This document shows positions 1 to 7,493 of a stretch of 12,715 bases of DNA, piece by piece. The stretch is from Nitrospira sp. UBA2083 (lineage in GTDB: Bacteria > Nitrospirota > Nitrospiria > Nitrospirales > Nitrospiraceae). Every line of letters begins with the position of its first letter. Positions within the stretch are counted from its first letter, which is position 1. A program made the translations under genes and the position numbers. Below the pieces are notes generated by a model. That model did no database searches. It was not told the DNA's origin and worked only from the letters and a program-made list of their open reading frames with translations. The stretch covers positions 6,033-18,747 of the forward strand of contig DCZN01000105.1 of NCBI GenBank assembly GCA_002331625.1, given 5' to 3'.

Positions 1-633
1 GTACGGATGCATTGGTTGTACTTCGGGGCGGACTCTCCTGAGAAGATTGAGCAAGCAGGTTTCTTATATGACTCGACTGTAGGGTACAACCACACAATCG
101 GTTATCGCGCGGGGACTACGCAGGTTTTCAGGCCCATAGGCACGACCACTCTGTTGGAACTTCCCCTACACATCATGGATACGGCTATGTTCCGGCCAAA
201 TTATCTCAACCTTACGCATAACGGAGCGAAGGAGAGCATAAGTCGGATGATTGAGGATGCACTCGTATTCGGAGGTGCCCTTACAGTCAATTGGCATGAT
301 CGGAGTATCGCACCCGAGCGTCTCTGGAAAGATTTCTATGTCTGGCTTGTTGCAGAACTAAGGGGAAAGGGGGCCTGGTGTACAAATGCAGGTTGTGCCG
401 TGGCCTGGTTTCAGAAGCGGCGATCTGTTGTTTTCCGGAGGATTGACCGGGGCATGCAGGTGACATTGGCCGAAGCGGCTGCCGGTACGGATGTGGGGAG
501 TCCTGCGTTGAGGGTAAGGGTCTACAATTCCCAGGGACCAATGGATAGTCTCATGAAACCCTATGTTGATACTACGCTCACTACTGACCAGACGTGCATT
601 GTGTCCGCCGCCACTTCCTCTATCTGCTCCTAG
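1..633 (+). CDS. Polysaccharide deacetylase-like protein (5' truncated by window edge)
   Basis: The reading frame is open from base 1 (codons gta cgg atg) to the TAG at 631-633, so the ATG at base 7 is internal and the true start lies upstream. About 210 C-terminal residues are visible. The stretches MHWLYF, YDSTVGYNHTIGYRAGT and NWHDRSIAPERLWKDFY are recognised from memory as a family of large bacterial deacetylase-like proteins found in exopolysaccharide loci. The His of NWHD is probably the late catalytic His of the NodB fold. The TFDD and HxxxH metal motifs would lie upstream and cannot be checked. After about residue 140 the chain leaves the barrel and ends in a variable Ser/Thr-rich tail. 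Removal of acetyl groups from a surface glycan is inferred. The glycosyltransferase gene starts 12 bases downstream, suggesting co-transcription. Confidence 0.8.
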   Translation, partial: VRMHWLYFGADSPEKIEQAGFLYDSTVGYNHTIGYRAGTTQVFRPIGTTTLLELPLHIMDTAMFRPNYLNLTHNGAKESISRMIEDALVFGGALTVNWHDRSIAPERLWKDFYVWLVAELRGKGAWCTNAGCAVAWFQKRRSVVFRRIDRGMQVTLAEAAAGTDVGSPALRVRVYNSQGPMDSLMKPYVDTTLTTDQTCIVSAATSSICS

Positions 634-645
634 ACTCAAAGAGAT

Positions 646-1551
646 ATGTCTAACGTCCTTCCACATATTTGTGTGTGTATCTGCACGTTTAAGCGACCGA
701 CCCTGTTAAGGCGATTATTAGAGAAACTGAAGGAACAAGACACCGGCGGATTGTTCACCTTCTCAGTCATAGTAGTCGATAACGATTTGGCTGAATCGGC
801 GAAGGGGATCGTGGAAGGTTTCCCATCCGCCTCAGCTTTCCCTGTTTCTTATTATGTGGAGTCTCGGCAGAATATCGCACTCGCACGAAATAAGGCAGTC
901 CAGCATGCCAGAGGAAATTATCTCGCCTTCATCGATGATGATGAGTTTCCAATTCAAAAGTGGCTCCTCACCCTTTTTGAGGCTTGCCACACGTACAGAG
1001 TCGACGGAATTTTAGGTCCTGTGAAGCCTCATTTCAACCAGACACCCCCGCAATGGGTTGTGAAGGGAAAGTTCTATGAACGTGAGGTTTATCCAACCGG
1101 ATTGGTCATAGACTGGAGAAAGGGACGAACGGGCAACGTGCTCTTTAAAACGCACGTGTTTTCTGGGCTGGAGCAACCGTTTCAGCCGGCGTTGCGAAAC
1201 GGAGAGGATCAGGACTTCTTTCGAAGGGCTATTGACAGAGGCTATAGCTTTGTCTGGTGTAACGAGGCTGTTGCATATGAAGAGGTTCCTCCAATCCGCT
1301 GGAAGCGGACGTTTCTGCTGAGAAGAGCACTGCTCCGCGGTGCCAGTGAACGGATGATGCCGACGTTTGGATTGCGTGATATCGCTAAGTCTCTCGTTGC
1401 CGTTCCTGTCTACGTCATCGCCGTGCCGTTTGCGTTCTTGATTGGACAGGACCGGTTTATGGATCTGCTGGTGAGGCTTTGCGATCATCTGGGCAAGCTA
1501 CTGGCCGCGGTTGGGGTCAACCCAGTTTCAGAACCATATGTGACTGAGTAG
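646..1551 (+). CDS. Glycosyltransferase family 2
   Basis: A 301-residue GT-A fold glycosyltransferase that should move a sugar from a nucleotide-sugar donor to a growing glycan at the cytoplasmic face. The N-terminal VCICTFKRPTLLRRLL (about residues 10-25) is the usual GT2 opening. VIVVDND (41-47) contacts the nucleotide. RQNIALARNKAV (74-85) is the conserved helix, and IDDDE (96-100) is the metal-binding DxD-type motif. RTGN (161-164) and GEDQDF (186-191) match the acceptor and catalytic-base region. The C-terminus carries a hydrophobic stretch (about 249-267) that could hold the protein at the membrane. Length is typical for a single-domain enzyme. No good Shine-Dalgarno precedes the ATG (AAGAG ends only 2 bases before it), so translation may rely on coupling to the upstream gene. 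Sugar and acceptor cannot be predicted. It is the only glycosyltransferase in the window. Confidence 0.93.
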   Translation: MSNVLPHICVCICTFKRPTLLRRLLEKLKEQDTGGLFTFSVIVVDNDLAESAKGIVEGFPSASAFPVSYYVESRQNIALARNKAVQHARGNYLAFIDDDEFPIQKWLLTLFEACHTYRVDGILGPVKPHFNQTPPQWVVKGKFYEREVYPTGLVIDWRKGRTGNVLFKTHVFSGLEQPFQPALRNGEDQDFFRRAIDRGYSFVWCNEAVAYEEVPPIRWKRTFLLRRALLRGASERMMPTFGLRDIAKSLVAVPVYVIAVPFAFLIGQDRFMDLLVRLCDHLGKLLAAVGVNPVSEPYVTE

Positions 1552-1559
1552 AACATCAG

Positions 1560-1583
1560 CCACTCAAAATTCAAAGTGAGTGG
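1560..1583 (+). other. Intergenic hairpin at the alternative GTG start
   Basis: CCACTCA at 1560-1566 pairs perfectly with TGAGTGG at 1577-1583 across a 10-base loop. The possible GTG start at 1576-1578 lies at the loop-stem boundary. The 3' arm is followed by GGCAGCC and not by a T-run, so this is not a canonical terminator. If it folds in RNA it would hinder initiation at 1576, which fits use of the GTG at 1609. Confidence 0.4.
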
Positions 1584-1592
1584 GCAGCCTTC

Positions 1593-1597
1593 GGAGG
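1593..1597 (+). promoter_or_regulatory. Shine-Dalgarno GGAGG deciding the start of the FemAB-like gene
   Basis: GGAGG at 1593-1597 is the only strong ribosome-binding sequence near this gene. It lies 11 bases before the GTG at 1609, a little longer than ideal, and downstream of the competing GTG at 1576, which it cannot serve. Confidence 0.5.
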
Positions 1598-1608
1598 AAA
1601 ACCAGTTC

Positions 1609-2655
1609 GTGCGTGACTTAGATGCAGGATACAGCGTTGAGGTAGATCGGGTTGACGAAAACATCTGGTATCAACTGCTCGATCAGTTCGACGATGCAAA
1701 TATCTATCAGACGTGGGCTTACGGTATGGTCAGAAGTGGACAACAGAATATCAGCCATCTGGAGGTGAAAAAACAAGGCCGAGTTGTCGCGATAGCTCAA
1801 AGCAGAATCGTAAAGGTCCCGGTGATTGGCGTGGGGATAGCGTACATCATGTGGGGGCCGCTTTGGCGCCTTAAAGGGGATCGCCCTAATGGAACCGTTT
1901 TTCGTCAGGCTATTCGCGCATTGCGGAATGAATATGCTGGAAAGAGAGGTTTGTTGGTACGGCTGTATCCAGCTCTTTTCGAGGAGGATCATGCGTGGCT
2001 TCTTCCAGTTCTTGAAGAAGAGGGGTTTGTGAAGCGGAAAGAGAAGGGATCGTCCAGGACGGTTCTCATGGATCTAGCGGCCCCTATGGAGGAACTGCAA
2101 AAAGGGCTTCGCCCACATTGGCAACGGGAATTAAAGGTTGCTGCAAAGCAGCAGTTGGAAGTGACAGAAGGAGAAGAGGATAGCCTATTCGAAAGCTTCA
2201 TTGAAATGTATAAGGAGATGGTGGAGAGGAAAAAGTTTCAAGAACCAAACAACATCTATGAGTTCCGAGAGATCCAACGCCAGTTACCAAGGGAATATCG
2301 AATGAAACTCATGCTGTGTCGTTCTAGTGATGGCATTTGCTCAGGTCTCGTGTGCAGCGCCATTGGCTCCGCTGCGATTTATCTGTTTGGCGCGACGAGC
2401 ATCGTTGGATTGAAACGCCGCGGCTCTTACCTCCTTCAGTGGAAGTTGATCGAGCGACTGAAAGCGGCTCATGTTTCTCAGTACGATCTGAATGGCATTA
2501 ACCCTGAAGCGAATCCCGGCACGTATAAATTCAAGAGTGATTTGGCCGGAGAGAAGGGAAAAGAGGTCAGGTTTCTGGGACGCTTTGAATCATGTGAAAA
2601 TAGGATTAGTTCAATCTGCGTGAACATGGGAGAGAAGTTAAGGTCGATCTGCTGA
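1609..2655 (+). CDS. FemAB/GNAT-fold aminoacyl- or acyltransferase (peptidoglycan-bridge-like)
   Basis: The protein (348 residues from the GTG at 1609, or 359 from the GTG at 1576) resembles the FemAB / lipid II aminoacyltransferase superfamily of tandem GNAT folds. Visible hallmarks, numbered from the 1576 start, are NIYQTWAYG (42-50), HWQRELKVAAKQQLEV (181-196, the helix that usually reads RNxRKAxKxGV), IYLFGATS (268-275) with SYLLQWKLIERLKAAHVSQYDLNGI (284-308), and NPGTYKFKSDLAG (313-325) near the C-terminus. Such proteins add amino acids or acyl groups to amines, classically on lipid II. In polysaccharide loci they are presumed to act on amino sugars, which is inference. The start at 1609 is preferred because GGAGG at 1593-1597 lies 11 bases before it, whereas the 1576 GTG has no Shine-Dalgarno and sits at the edge of a hairpin. 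The deacetylase gene starts 7 bases after the stop. Confidence 0.82.
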   Translation: MRDLDAGYSVEVDRVDENIWYQLLDQFDDANIYQTWAYGMVRSGQQNISHLEVKKQGRVVAIAQSRIVKVPVIGVGIAYIMWGPLWRLKGDRPNGTVFRQAIRALRNEYAGKRGLLVRLYPALFEEDHAWLLPVLEEEGFVKRKEKGSSRTVLMDLAAPMEELQKGLRPHWQRELKVAAKQQLEVTEGEEDSLFESFIEMYKEMVERKKFQEPNNIYEFREIQRQLPREYRMKLMLCRSSDGICSGLVCSAIGSAAIYLFGATSIVGLKRRGSYLLQWKLIERLKAAHVSQYDLNGINPEANPGTYKFKSDLAGEKGKEVRFLGRFESCENRISSICVNMGEKLRSIC

Positions 2656-2662
2656 GCCTGAT

Positions 2663-3484
2663 ATGAACGAGAGAGAGGACACATCAAATCACCTCACCGG
2701 ATCTGCCGGTGCGCTTATCATCAATGCCGATGATTGGGGAAGGGATCGCACAACGACCGATCGAACGCTCGATTGTGTACGTTGTGGAGCGGTGTCTGCC
2801 GTGAGCGCCATGATGTTCATGGAGGACTCCGAACGAGCAGCGTTGATCACGCGTGAGCATGGAATTGATACCGGCCTGCACCTCAACCTGACAACACCTT
2901 TTTCTAGGGGAAGTAGCTCCTCGAAGCTGAGAGAACATCAGGAAAGACTTGCTCGCTTCCTTTTACGGCACCGCCTTATGCAGGTGATGTTTCATCCACG
3001 ACTGACCAACGAATTCGAATATGTTGTGAAGATGCAACTCGATGAATTTCTCCGCCTGTATGAGGGAGCGCCCGTACGCGTTGACGGCCATCACCACATG
3101 CATCTCTGTGCCAACGTACTGGTTCAAGGCTTATTACCTCAAAACGCAGTCGTGAGACGAAATTTTTCCTTTGAGACTGGCGAAAAGAGCCATTGGAATC
3201 GTCTCTATCGCCGTTGGGTGGACAGCCGGCTTGAAAGACGCCATCGTCTCACTGATTATTTTTTCTCGCTTAGTCCGATCAAGCCAGAGAACCGTCTGGA
3301 GAGGATTTTCTCGTTGTCTCGAAAATGCGTGGTCGAGGTAGAGGCTCATCCAATTAACCAAGACGAGTATTGCTTCTTGATTGAAGGAGGAAGTGCGCAA
3401 TTGATTGAAAGAGGTATGAGCGTACATCCTTTCGCTATCTTGACCGGCACATCAACTTCCTACGTCTCATCCGCGGTGATTTAA
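2663..3484 (+). CDS. YdjC/ChbG-family carbohydrate deacetylase
   Basis: A 273-residue member of the YdjC/ChbG family, metal-dependent TIM-barrel-like hydrolases that remove N-acetyl groups from oligosaccharides such as diacetylchitobiose. The family signature is complete: INADDWG (20-26, the Asp pair), DTGLHLNLT (69-77), VDGHHHMHL (140-148, metal-binding His residues) and VEVEAHP (224-230). The ATG at 2663 follows the previous stop by 7 bases and is the only plausible start before the first motif. About 16 polar residues precede the barrel. There is no signal peptide, so the enzyme should be cytoplasmic and act on an intermediate such as a lipid-linked sugar rather than on exported polymer. 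The family assignment is strong. That the substrate is the glycan made by this locus is inferred from position. With the NodB-type proteins at both ends, it makes three deacetylase-type genes in the cluster. Confidence 0.9.
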   Translation: MNEREDTSNHLTGSAGALIINADDWGRDRTTTDRTLDCVRCGAVSAVSAMMFMEDSERAALITREHGIDTGLHLNLTTPFSRGSSSSKLREHQERLARFLLRHRLMQVMFHPRLTNEFEYVVKMQLDEFLRLYEGAPVRVDGHHHMHLCANVLVQGLLPQNAVVRRNFSFETGEKSHWNRLYRRWVDSRLERRHRLTDYFFSLSPIKPENRLERIFSLSRKCVVEVEAHPINQDEYCFLIEGGSAQLIERGMSVHPFAILTGTSTSYVSSAVI

Positions 3485-3488
3485 GACT

Positions 3489-5273
3489 ATGCCAGGAATC
3501 GTTGGGCTTCAAACACGAATGTCTCGGGAGTGGGCAGAAATGCAGCTGAAGCGTATGCTCGAGACCATTCAACATGAGTCTTTCTATGTCACAGGAACCT
3601 GGATCGACGAGGCAATGGGCCTATATGTCGGATGGGTTGAGCGTAGAGAGTCATTCTCCGGAAGAATGCCGCTGATGAATGACCGAGGAGATTTGAGACT
3701 CATGTTTTCAGGTGAAGAGTTTTCGGAACCCGTGCATTCCCAGGTTAAAGCATCGAATTATCTCATCCAACTTGCCGAAAGCAGCGCGAATTACCCTGCC
3801 TGTCTGAACGGACGATTTCACGGAATTTTAGCGAACAGTACGCACAATACCGTTACGTTGTTCAACGATCGATACGGGATGCATCGGCTCTATTTCCACG
3901 AGTCCAGTGAGGGGTTTTATTTTGCAGCAGAGGCAAAAGCTATTTTAGCTGTGCGACCTGAACTCCGGAGAGTCGAGCCCCGTTCCTTAGGAGAGTACGT
4001 TACATGCGGCTGCGTGTTAGAGAATAGGACACTGTTCGACAAAATTGGAGTATTGCCCGGCGCCTCTAGATGGACTCTCAGAAACGGTGGTGTCGTAGAG
4101 AAAGGAGCCTATTTTGATCCTCGGGAATGGGAAGGGCAGGAAGTCCTGGATTCTGAGCGATACTACGAGAGCCTTCGAGGCACGTTTGCTCGGCGGGTGC
4201 CTCGCTATTTCGCCAATGGACAGATTGGCATGTCCCTTACTGGAGGTCTGGACACTCGCATGATCCTCGCTTGGCAGAAGCCTTTCCAAGGATCGCTGCC
4301 ATGCTACACGTTCGGGGGAATGTATCGTGACTGTCAAGATGTTGTGGTGGCGCGAGAGGTGGCTCGTGTTTGTGGGCAACCGCATGAAGTGATCACGGTT
4401 GGAGAAGAATTCCTTTCTCGCTTTCCTCACTATGCGGAGCGCGCCGTGTACTTAACGGACGGCTGTGTTGATGTGCGCCGCGCTTCGGATCTCTATCTCA
4501 ATGAACGTGCCAGGATCATTGCTCCAATTCGGATGACAGGGAATTACGGAAGTGAAGTATTACGAGGCGTGCGAGCCTTTAAGCCGAGTCAACCGCTACC
4601 AGGTCTGTTTACCCAAGACGCCGTCCCGTACTTCGGTCGAGCCCAAGAAACTTATCAATCACTACTTCTAGAGCATCCAGTATCGTTTGCGGTATTCAAG
4701 CAGGCTCCCTGGCATCACTATGGACTGTTGGCTCTCGAGGAGACGCAAGTGTCCGTTAGATCTCCCTATCTTGATAACGACCTTGTTCAGGCTGTGTTTC
4801 GTGCTCCCCAGCGAACTCTTGCGACCTATGATGCGTGCTTGAACCTGATTGCAGATGGTCATCCTGCACTACGGGAAATCCCCACAGATCGCAGTGTGGG
4901 AAGAACAGGACTGGTTGGACGAGGGGTGCAAAAGTGGGAAGAGGTTCTTGTAAAAGCCGAATACGCCTATGACTATGGAATGCCTCAGTGGCTGGCACAG
5001 ACCAACTATCTCGTATCGACCTTGCATCTAGAAAAGATATTTCTGGGTAGACACAAGTTCAACCACTATCGGGTGTGGTACCAAAATGTCCTTGGTGATT
5101 ACGTGAAAGAAATGCTGTTAGATTCTCGGACACTCTCCCGACCATATGTCCAAAGAAAGCAAATCGAAGCAATAGTGCAGGCACATCTGCGCGGAAGTCG
5201 AAATTATACCAATGAGATCCATATCGTACTTTCCCTCGAGCTTCTGCATCGTATGTTTGTTGACAAGTTCTGA
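3489..5273 (+). CDS. Asparagine-synthase-like protein lacking the glutaminase Cys
   Basis: A 594-residue homologue of class-B asparagine synthetases. The N-terminal half has the glutamine-amidotransferase layout: MPGIVG (1-6), LNGRFHGIL (106-114), FNDRYGMHRLYF (125-136) and FYFAAEAKAIL (143-153). The C-terminal half has an ATP-pyrophosphatase loop, SLTGGLDTR (249-257), in place of SGGLDS, then GNYGSE (351-356) and VRSPYLDNDLV (423-433). In true amidotransferases residue 2 is the catalytic Cys (MCGI); here it is Pro, so glutamine hydrolysis is not expected. The protein could adenylate a carboxylate and couple it to ammonia or another amine, or have lost transfer activity. It is probably cytoplasmic. 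GGTGA at 3475-3479, 9 bases upstream, supports the ATG, which lies 4 bases after the YdjC-like gene. Similar 'asparagine synthase-related' proteins occur in exopolysaccharide loci, but I know of no proven function. Amidation of a uronic acid or joining of an amino compound is speculation. Confidence 0.88.
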   Translation: MPGIVGLQTRMSREWAEMQLKRMLETIQHESFYVTGTWIDEAMGLYVGWVERRESFSGRMPLMNDRGDLRLMFSGEEFSEPVHSQVKASNYLIQLAESSANYPACLNGRFHGILANSTHNTVTLFNDRYGMHRLYFHESSEGFYFAAEAKAILAVRPELRRVEPRSLGEYVTCGCVLENRTLFDKIGVLPGASRWTLRNGGVVEKGAYFDPREWEGQEVLDSERYYESLRGTFARRVPRYFANGQIGMSLTGGLDTRMILAWQKPFQGSLPCYTFGGMYRDCQDVVVAREVARVCGQPHEVITVGEEFLSRFPHYAERAVYLTDGCVDVRRASDLYLNERARIIAPIRMTGNYGSEVLRGVRAFKPSQPLPGLFTQDAVPYFGRAQETYQSLLLEHPVSFAVFKQAPWHHYGLLALEETQVSVRSPYLDNDLVQAVFRAPQRTLATYDACLNLIADGHPALREIPTDRSVGRTGLVGRGVQKWEEVLVKAEYAYDYGMPQWLAQTNYLVSTLHLEKIFLGRHKFNHYRVWYQNVLGDYVKEMLLDSRTLSRPYVQRKQIEAIVQAHLRGSRNYTNEIHIVLSLELLHRMFVDKF

Positions 5274-5309
5274 TATGGCTCCGGGGCAACGGTTGAGGGG
5301 GCATCGACA

Positions 5310-6254
5310 ATGTTGACCGCAACTCATGAGGTGAGCATCAAGGGTAGGATGCAGCAGGTGCCAGCGTTTCGCCTCGATGATGTGGTGATTATCACGAAAG
5401 GCAGGTTTTTACAAATCGCGGAGATATTCGATGAGTATTGGCTTCCTGTCGGCAATCTTCCAGGCCCTTACCGTGTGCTGACGGAGTTACAAGCTGCCCA
5501 GCATAAGCCGGATCTTTTCACATTTGCGCAACGTGTTCCCGATACCCAGCCTAGGTTTCCGTTTCACATGGAGCTGGACAACGTGGCCGTGATTCCCCTC
5601 TCGTCATATGAGGCTTGGTTTAGCAAACAAATCTCATCTGCTAGTCGAAGAAATATCCGCGCAAGCGAAAAGAAGGGCGTTATTGTGAAAGAGGTTTCAT
5701 TTGACGATGAATATGTTCGTGGGATCATGTCGATTTATGATGAGTCACCAGTCCGAGCGGGAAGAAAGTTTTGGCATTTTGGCAAGGACTTCCAGCGTGT
5801 TTGGGCAGAGAACGCAACGTATCGAGAACGAAGCAGTTTCCTGGCAGCCTACGCTGACGGGGAGATGATTGGGTACCTGAAAATTGTTTGGGATGAGAAG
5901 AGTGCGGCGATCATGCAGATTCTATCGAAGCTGAAGTTTCGTGAAAGACGGCCCAACAATGCTCTGCTGTCAGAAGCTGTTAGGCTCTGTGCCGAGAAAA
6001 AAATCCCTCATCTGCTTTACGAGAGCTATGTGTACGGAAGCAAGACAGATAGTTCACTGACCAGATTTAAGCGAGAGAACGGGTTTATCAGGATGGACCT
6101 CCCACGTTATTTTGTCCCCCTTACGAACAAAGGTAGGCTCTGTCTGAATTTGAGGGTGCACAGAGACACGAAGGACCTTATCCCATACTGGCTTCGAGGC
6201 CGACTGATACGTATTCGAGATGGTTGGTATGCTAGGCGTGGCATGAAAGAGTAA
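5310..6254 (+). CDS. FemAB/GNAT-like acyltransferase
   Basis: A 314-residue protein with features of the GNAT/FemAB superfamily. SSASRRNIRASEKKGVIVKE (109-128) matches the helix-strand element seen in FemAB-like proteins (RRNIRxAxKxGV). FLAAYADGEMIGYLKIVWDE (177-196) is a typical GNAT strand pair, and LTRFKRENGFIRMDLPRYFVPL (250-271) matches the C-terminal GNAT region. No transmembrane segment or signal peptide is visible, and the C-terminus (about 275-311) is Arg-rich. The start is well supported: GAGGGGG at 5295-5301 lies 8 bases before the ATG. It is about 30 residues shorter than the FemAB-like protein of 1609-2655 and not obviously a duplicate, since the two share only the general motif. 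It probably transfers an acyl or aminoacyl group to an amino sugar, but donor and acceptor are unknown. It sits between the asparagine-synthase-like gene and the SGNH gene. Confidence 0.75.
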   Translation: MLTATHEVSIKGRMQQVPAFRLDDVVIITKGRFLQIAEIFDEYWLPVGNLPGPYRVLTELQAAQHKPDLFTFAQRVPDTQPRFPFHMELDNVAVIPLSSYEAWFSKQISSASRRNIRASEKKGVIVKEVSFDDEYVRGIMSIYDESPVRAGRKFWHFGKDFQRVWAENATYRERSSFLAAYADGEMIGYLKIVWDEKSAAIMQILSKLKFRERRPNNALLSEAVRLCAEKKIPHLLYESYVYGSKTDSSLTRFKRENGFIRMDLPRYFVPLTNKGRLCLNLRVHRDTKDLIPYWLRGRLIRIRDGWYARRGMKE

Positions 6255-6330
6255 TTTGCATTCCTCTCTGGTGCGAGAGTTCCAACCCTATAGTCCCTCA
6301 CTCCCATCTGCCACTGGTGATTAGCAGATC
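6255..6330 (+). promoter_or_regulatory. 76-base intergenic spacer with two short hairpins
   Basis: This is the widest gap between genes in the cluster. CTCTC (6264-6268) pairs with GAGAG (6275-6279) over a 6-base loop. ATCTGC (6306-6311) pairs with GCAGAT (6324-6329) over a 12-base loop, ending one base before the ATG of the SGNH gene. No Shine-Dalgarno precedes that ATG and no T-run follows either hairpin. No convincing -35/-10 pair was found: TATAGT at 6289-6294 lacks a -35 at suitable spacing. The second hairpin could limit ribosome access, which is inference. Confidence 0.3.
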
Positions 6331-7452
6331 ATGGTAAAAGTCGTCGCCTTGGTTCTTTCTCTTGCAGTGAGCATCCTTCTGTCTGAGTTAGTTGCGAGGC
6401 TGCTACTGAACCCGGCTGACTATTTGTCAGCTGGCGTCGTTCAGGACGCCATATTGGGGATCACAGTGGCGTCCAATACTTCTGGATTTGATGAATGGGG
6501 ATTCCGAAACAAAAATGTCCCATCTGTAGCCGAGGTTATCGCAATTGGAGATTCTCATACGTATGGCAATACAGCAGCCATGGAAGACGCATGGCCAGCT
6601 GTTGTTGCGCGGCAAACGGGACTGAATGTCTACAATCTCGGTCTTGGTGGTTATGGTCCGAATCAGTACTACCATCTTCTAACCACTAAAGGTGTCAAGC
6701 TGCACCCACGATGGGTCGTATGCGGTCTGTATATGGGTGATGATTTTGAAAACGCATTTCTGATGACCTATGGGCTCGAGCATTGGTCTTACTTACGGCA
6801 AGGGAGGTGGGAAAATGTTGATGCCAACATATGGGGAGGGGCTGAGCCTCCTGTTTGGGGCGCGGCGCTGAGGAATTGGTTGTCTGAACATAGCATGGTG
6901 TACAGATTAATCGTTCATGGGCCGCTATTCGCTATGATGAAAGAGACGATCCGGTTCCGAGAGGTGACAGAGAGCAACGATCCTTATACGACGGCCCTGA
7001 TCGTCGAGGAGCAGAATATTCGCGAGGCATTCCGGCCGATTGGTATCGCCGAACGACTAGATGAACGGAGTGAACCAGTACGCGAAGGTATGCGCATCAC
7101 TTTTCATCTCCTGAAAGAAATGGATCGGGTGTGCAAATTTGAAGGATGTCGCTTTCTGGTCGTGATTATTCCCACGAAAGAGACCGTATTTGCAGAGTAT
7201 CTTGAAAAAAATCCCCAGCTTCATTTGCACGATGCACTGATGCGAGTTGTTGCAAGCGAACGGTCCGTGAAAGGTTCGCTGATCGAGTTTCTCGCTGGCG
7301 CTGGCATTGCCTACCTCGACACGCTTCCGATGCTGAAACAATCCGTCGGTGAACAACTCTACGCGCAAACTACGCGAGATATGCACCCGAGTAAGAACGG
7401 CTATAGAGTAATTGGTGAGACTGTGAGTCGGTATGTTAACTCTGCGAAGTAA
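6331..7452 (+). CDS. Membrane-anchored SGNH-family hydrolase/acyltransferase
   Basis: A 373-residue protein with an N-terminal hydrophobic segment (about 4-26) acting as signal anchor, so the catalytic domain should face the periplasm. The SGNH blocks are visible: AIGDSHTYGN (71-80) carries the nucleophile Ser of block I, YNLGLGGYGP (101-110) the block II Gly, GLYMGDDFEN (132-141) corresponds to block III with GDD in place of the usual GxND, and RDMHPSKNGY (349-358) gives Asp350 and His352 of block V. SGNH enzymes in glycan loci add or remove O-acetyl or other acyl esters, as do the AlgX/AlgJ and PatB families. Here it neighbours an FkbH-like protein and a membrane acyltransferase, consistent with acyl decoration of the polymer. 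The ATG at 6331 has no clear Shine-Dalgarno, but the hydrophobic anchor begins right after it, so the start is reasonable. Confidence 0.85.
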   Translation: MVKVVALVLSLAVSILLSELVARLLLNPADYLSAGVVQDAILGITVASNTSGFDEWGFRNKNVPSVAEVIAIGDSHTYGNTAAMEDAWPAVVARQTGLNVYNLGLGGYGPNQYYHLLTTKGVKLHPRWVVCGLYMGDDFENAFLMTYGLEHWSYLRQGRWENVDANIWGGAEPPVWGAALRNWLSEHSMVYRLIVHGPLFAMMKETIRFREVTESNDPYTTALIVEEQNIREAFRPIGIAERLDERSEPVREGMRITFHLLKEMDRVCKFEGCRFLVVIIPTKETVFAEYLEKNPQLHLHDALMRVVASERSVKGSLIEFLAGAGIAYLDTLPMLKQSVGEQLYAQTTRDMHPSKNGYRVIGETVSRYVNSAK

Positions 7453-7493
7453 CCGGTTGAGCCATCTGTTGCTATAGCGAAGAGGCTGACTAC

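Noticed and set aside
1012..1488. Antisense 158-codon ORF inside the glycosyltransferase gene
   Set aside because: Long only because of codon structure on the coding strand; the product is low-complexity and the sense gene has clear GT2 motifs.
1576..6254. The two FemAB/GNAT-like genes as a recent tandem duplication
   Set aside because: They share only general superfamily motifs; lengths and most of the sequence differ, so they are at best ancient paralogues.
6289..6294. TATAGT as a -10 promoter box before the SGNH gene
   Set aside because: No -35-like hexamer at 16-18 bases upstream; the nearest TTGCAT (6256-6261) is 27 bases away.
7057..7386. Antisense 109-codon ORF inside the SGNH gene
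   Set aside because: Shadow of a well-supported coding region; no motif or plausible ribosome site.
7451..7478. Two 8-base palindromes (AACCGGTT at 7451-7458, GCTATAGC at 7471-7478) before the FkbH-like gene as operator sites
   Set aside because: They are unrelated in sequence, too short to be significant alone, and the first overlaps a stop codon.
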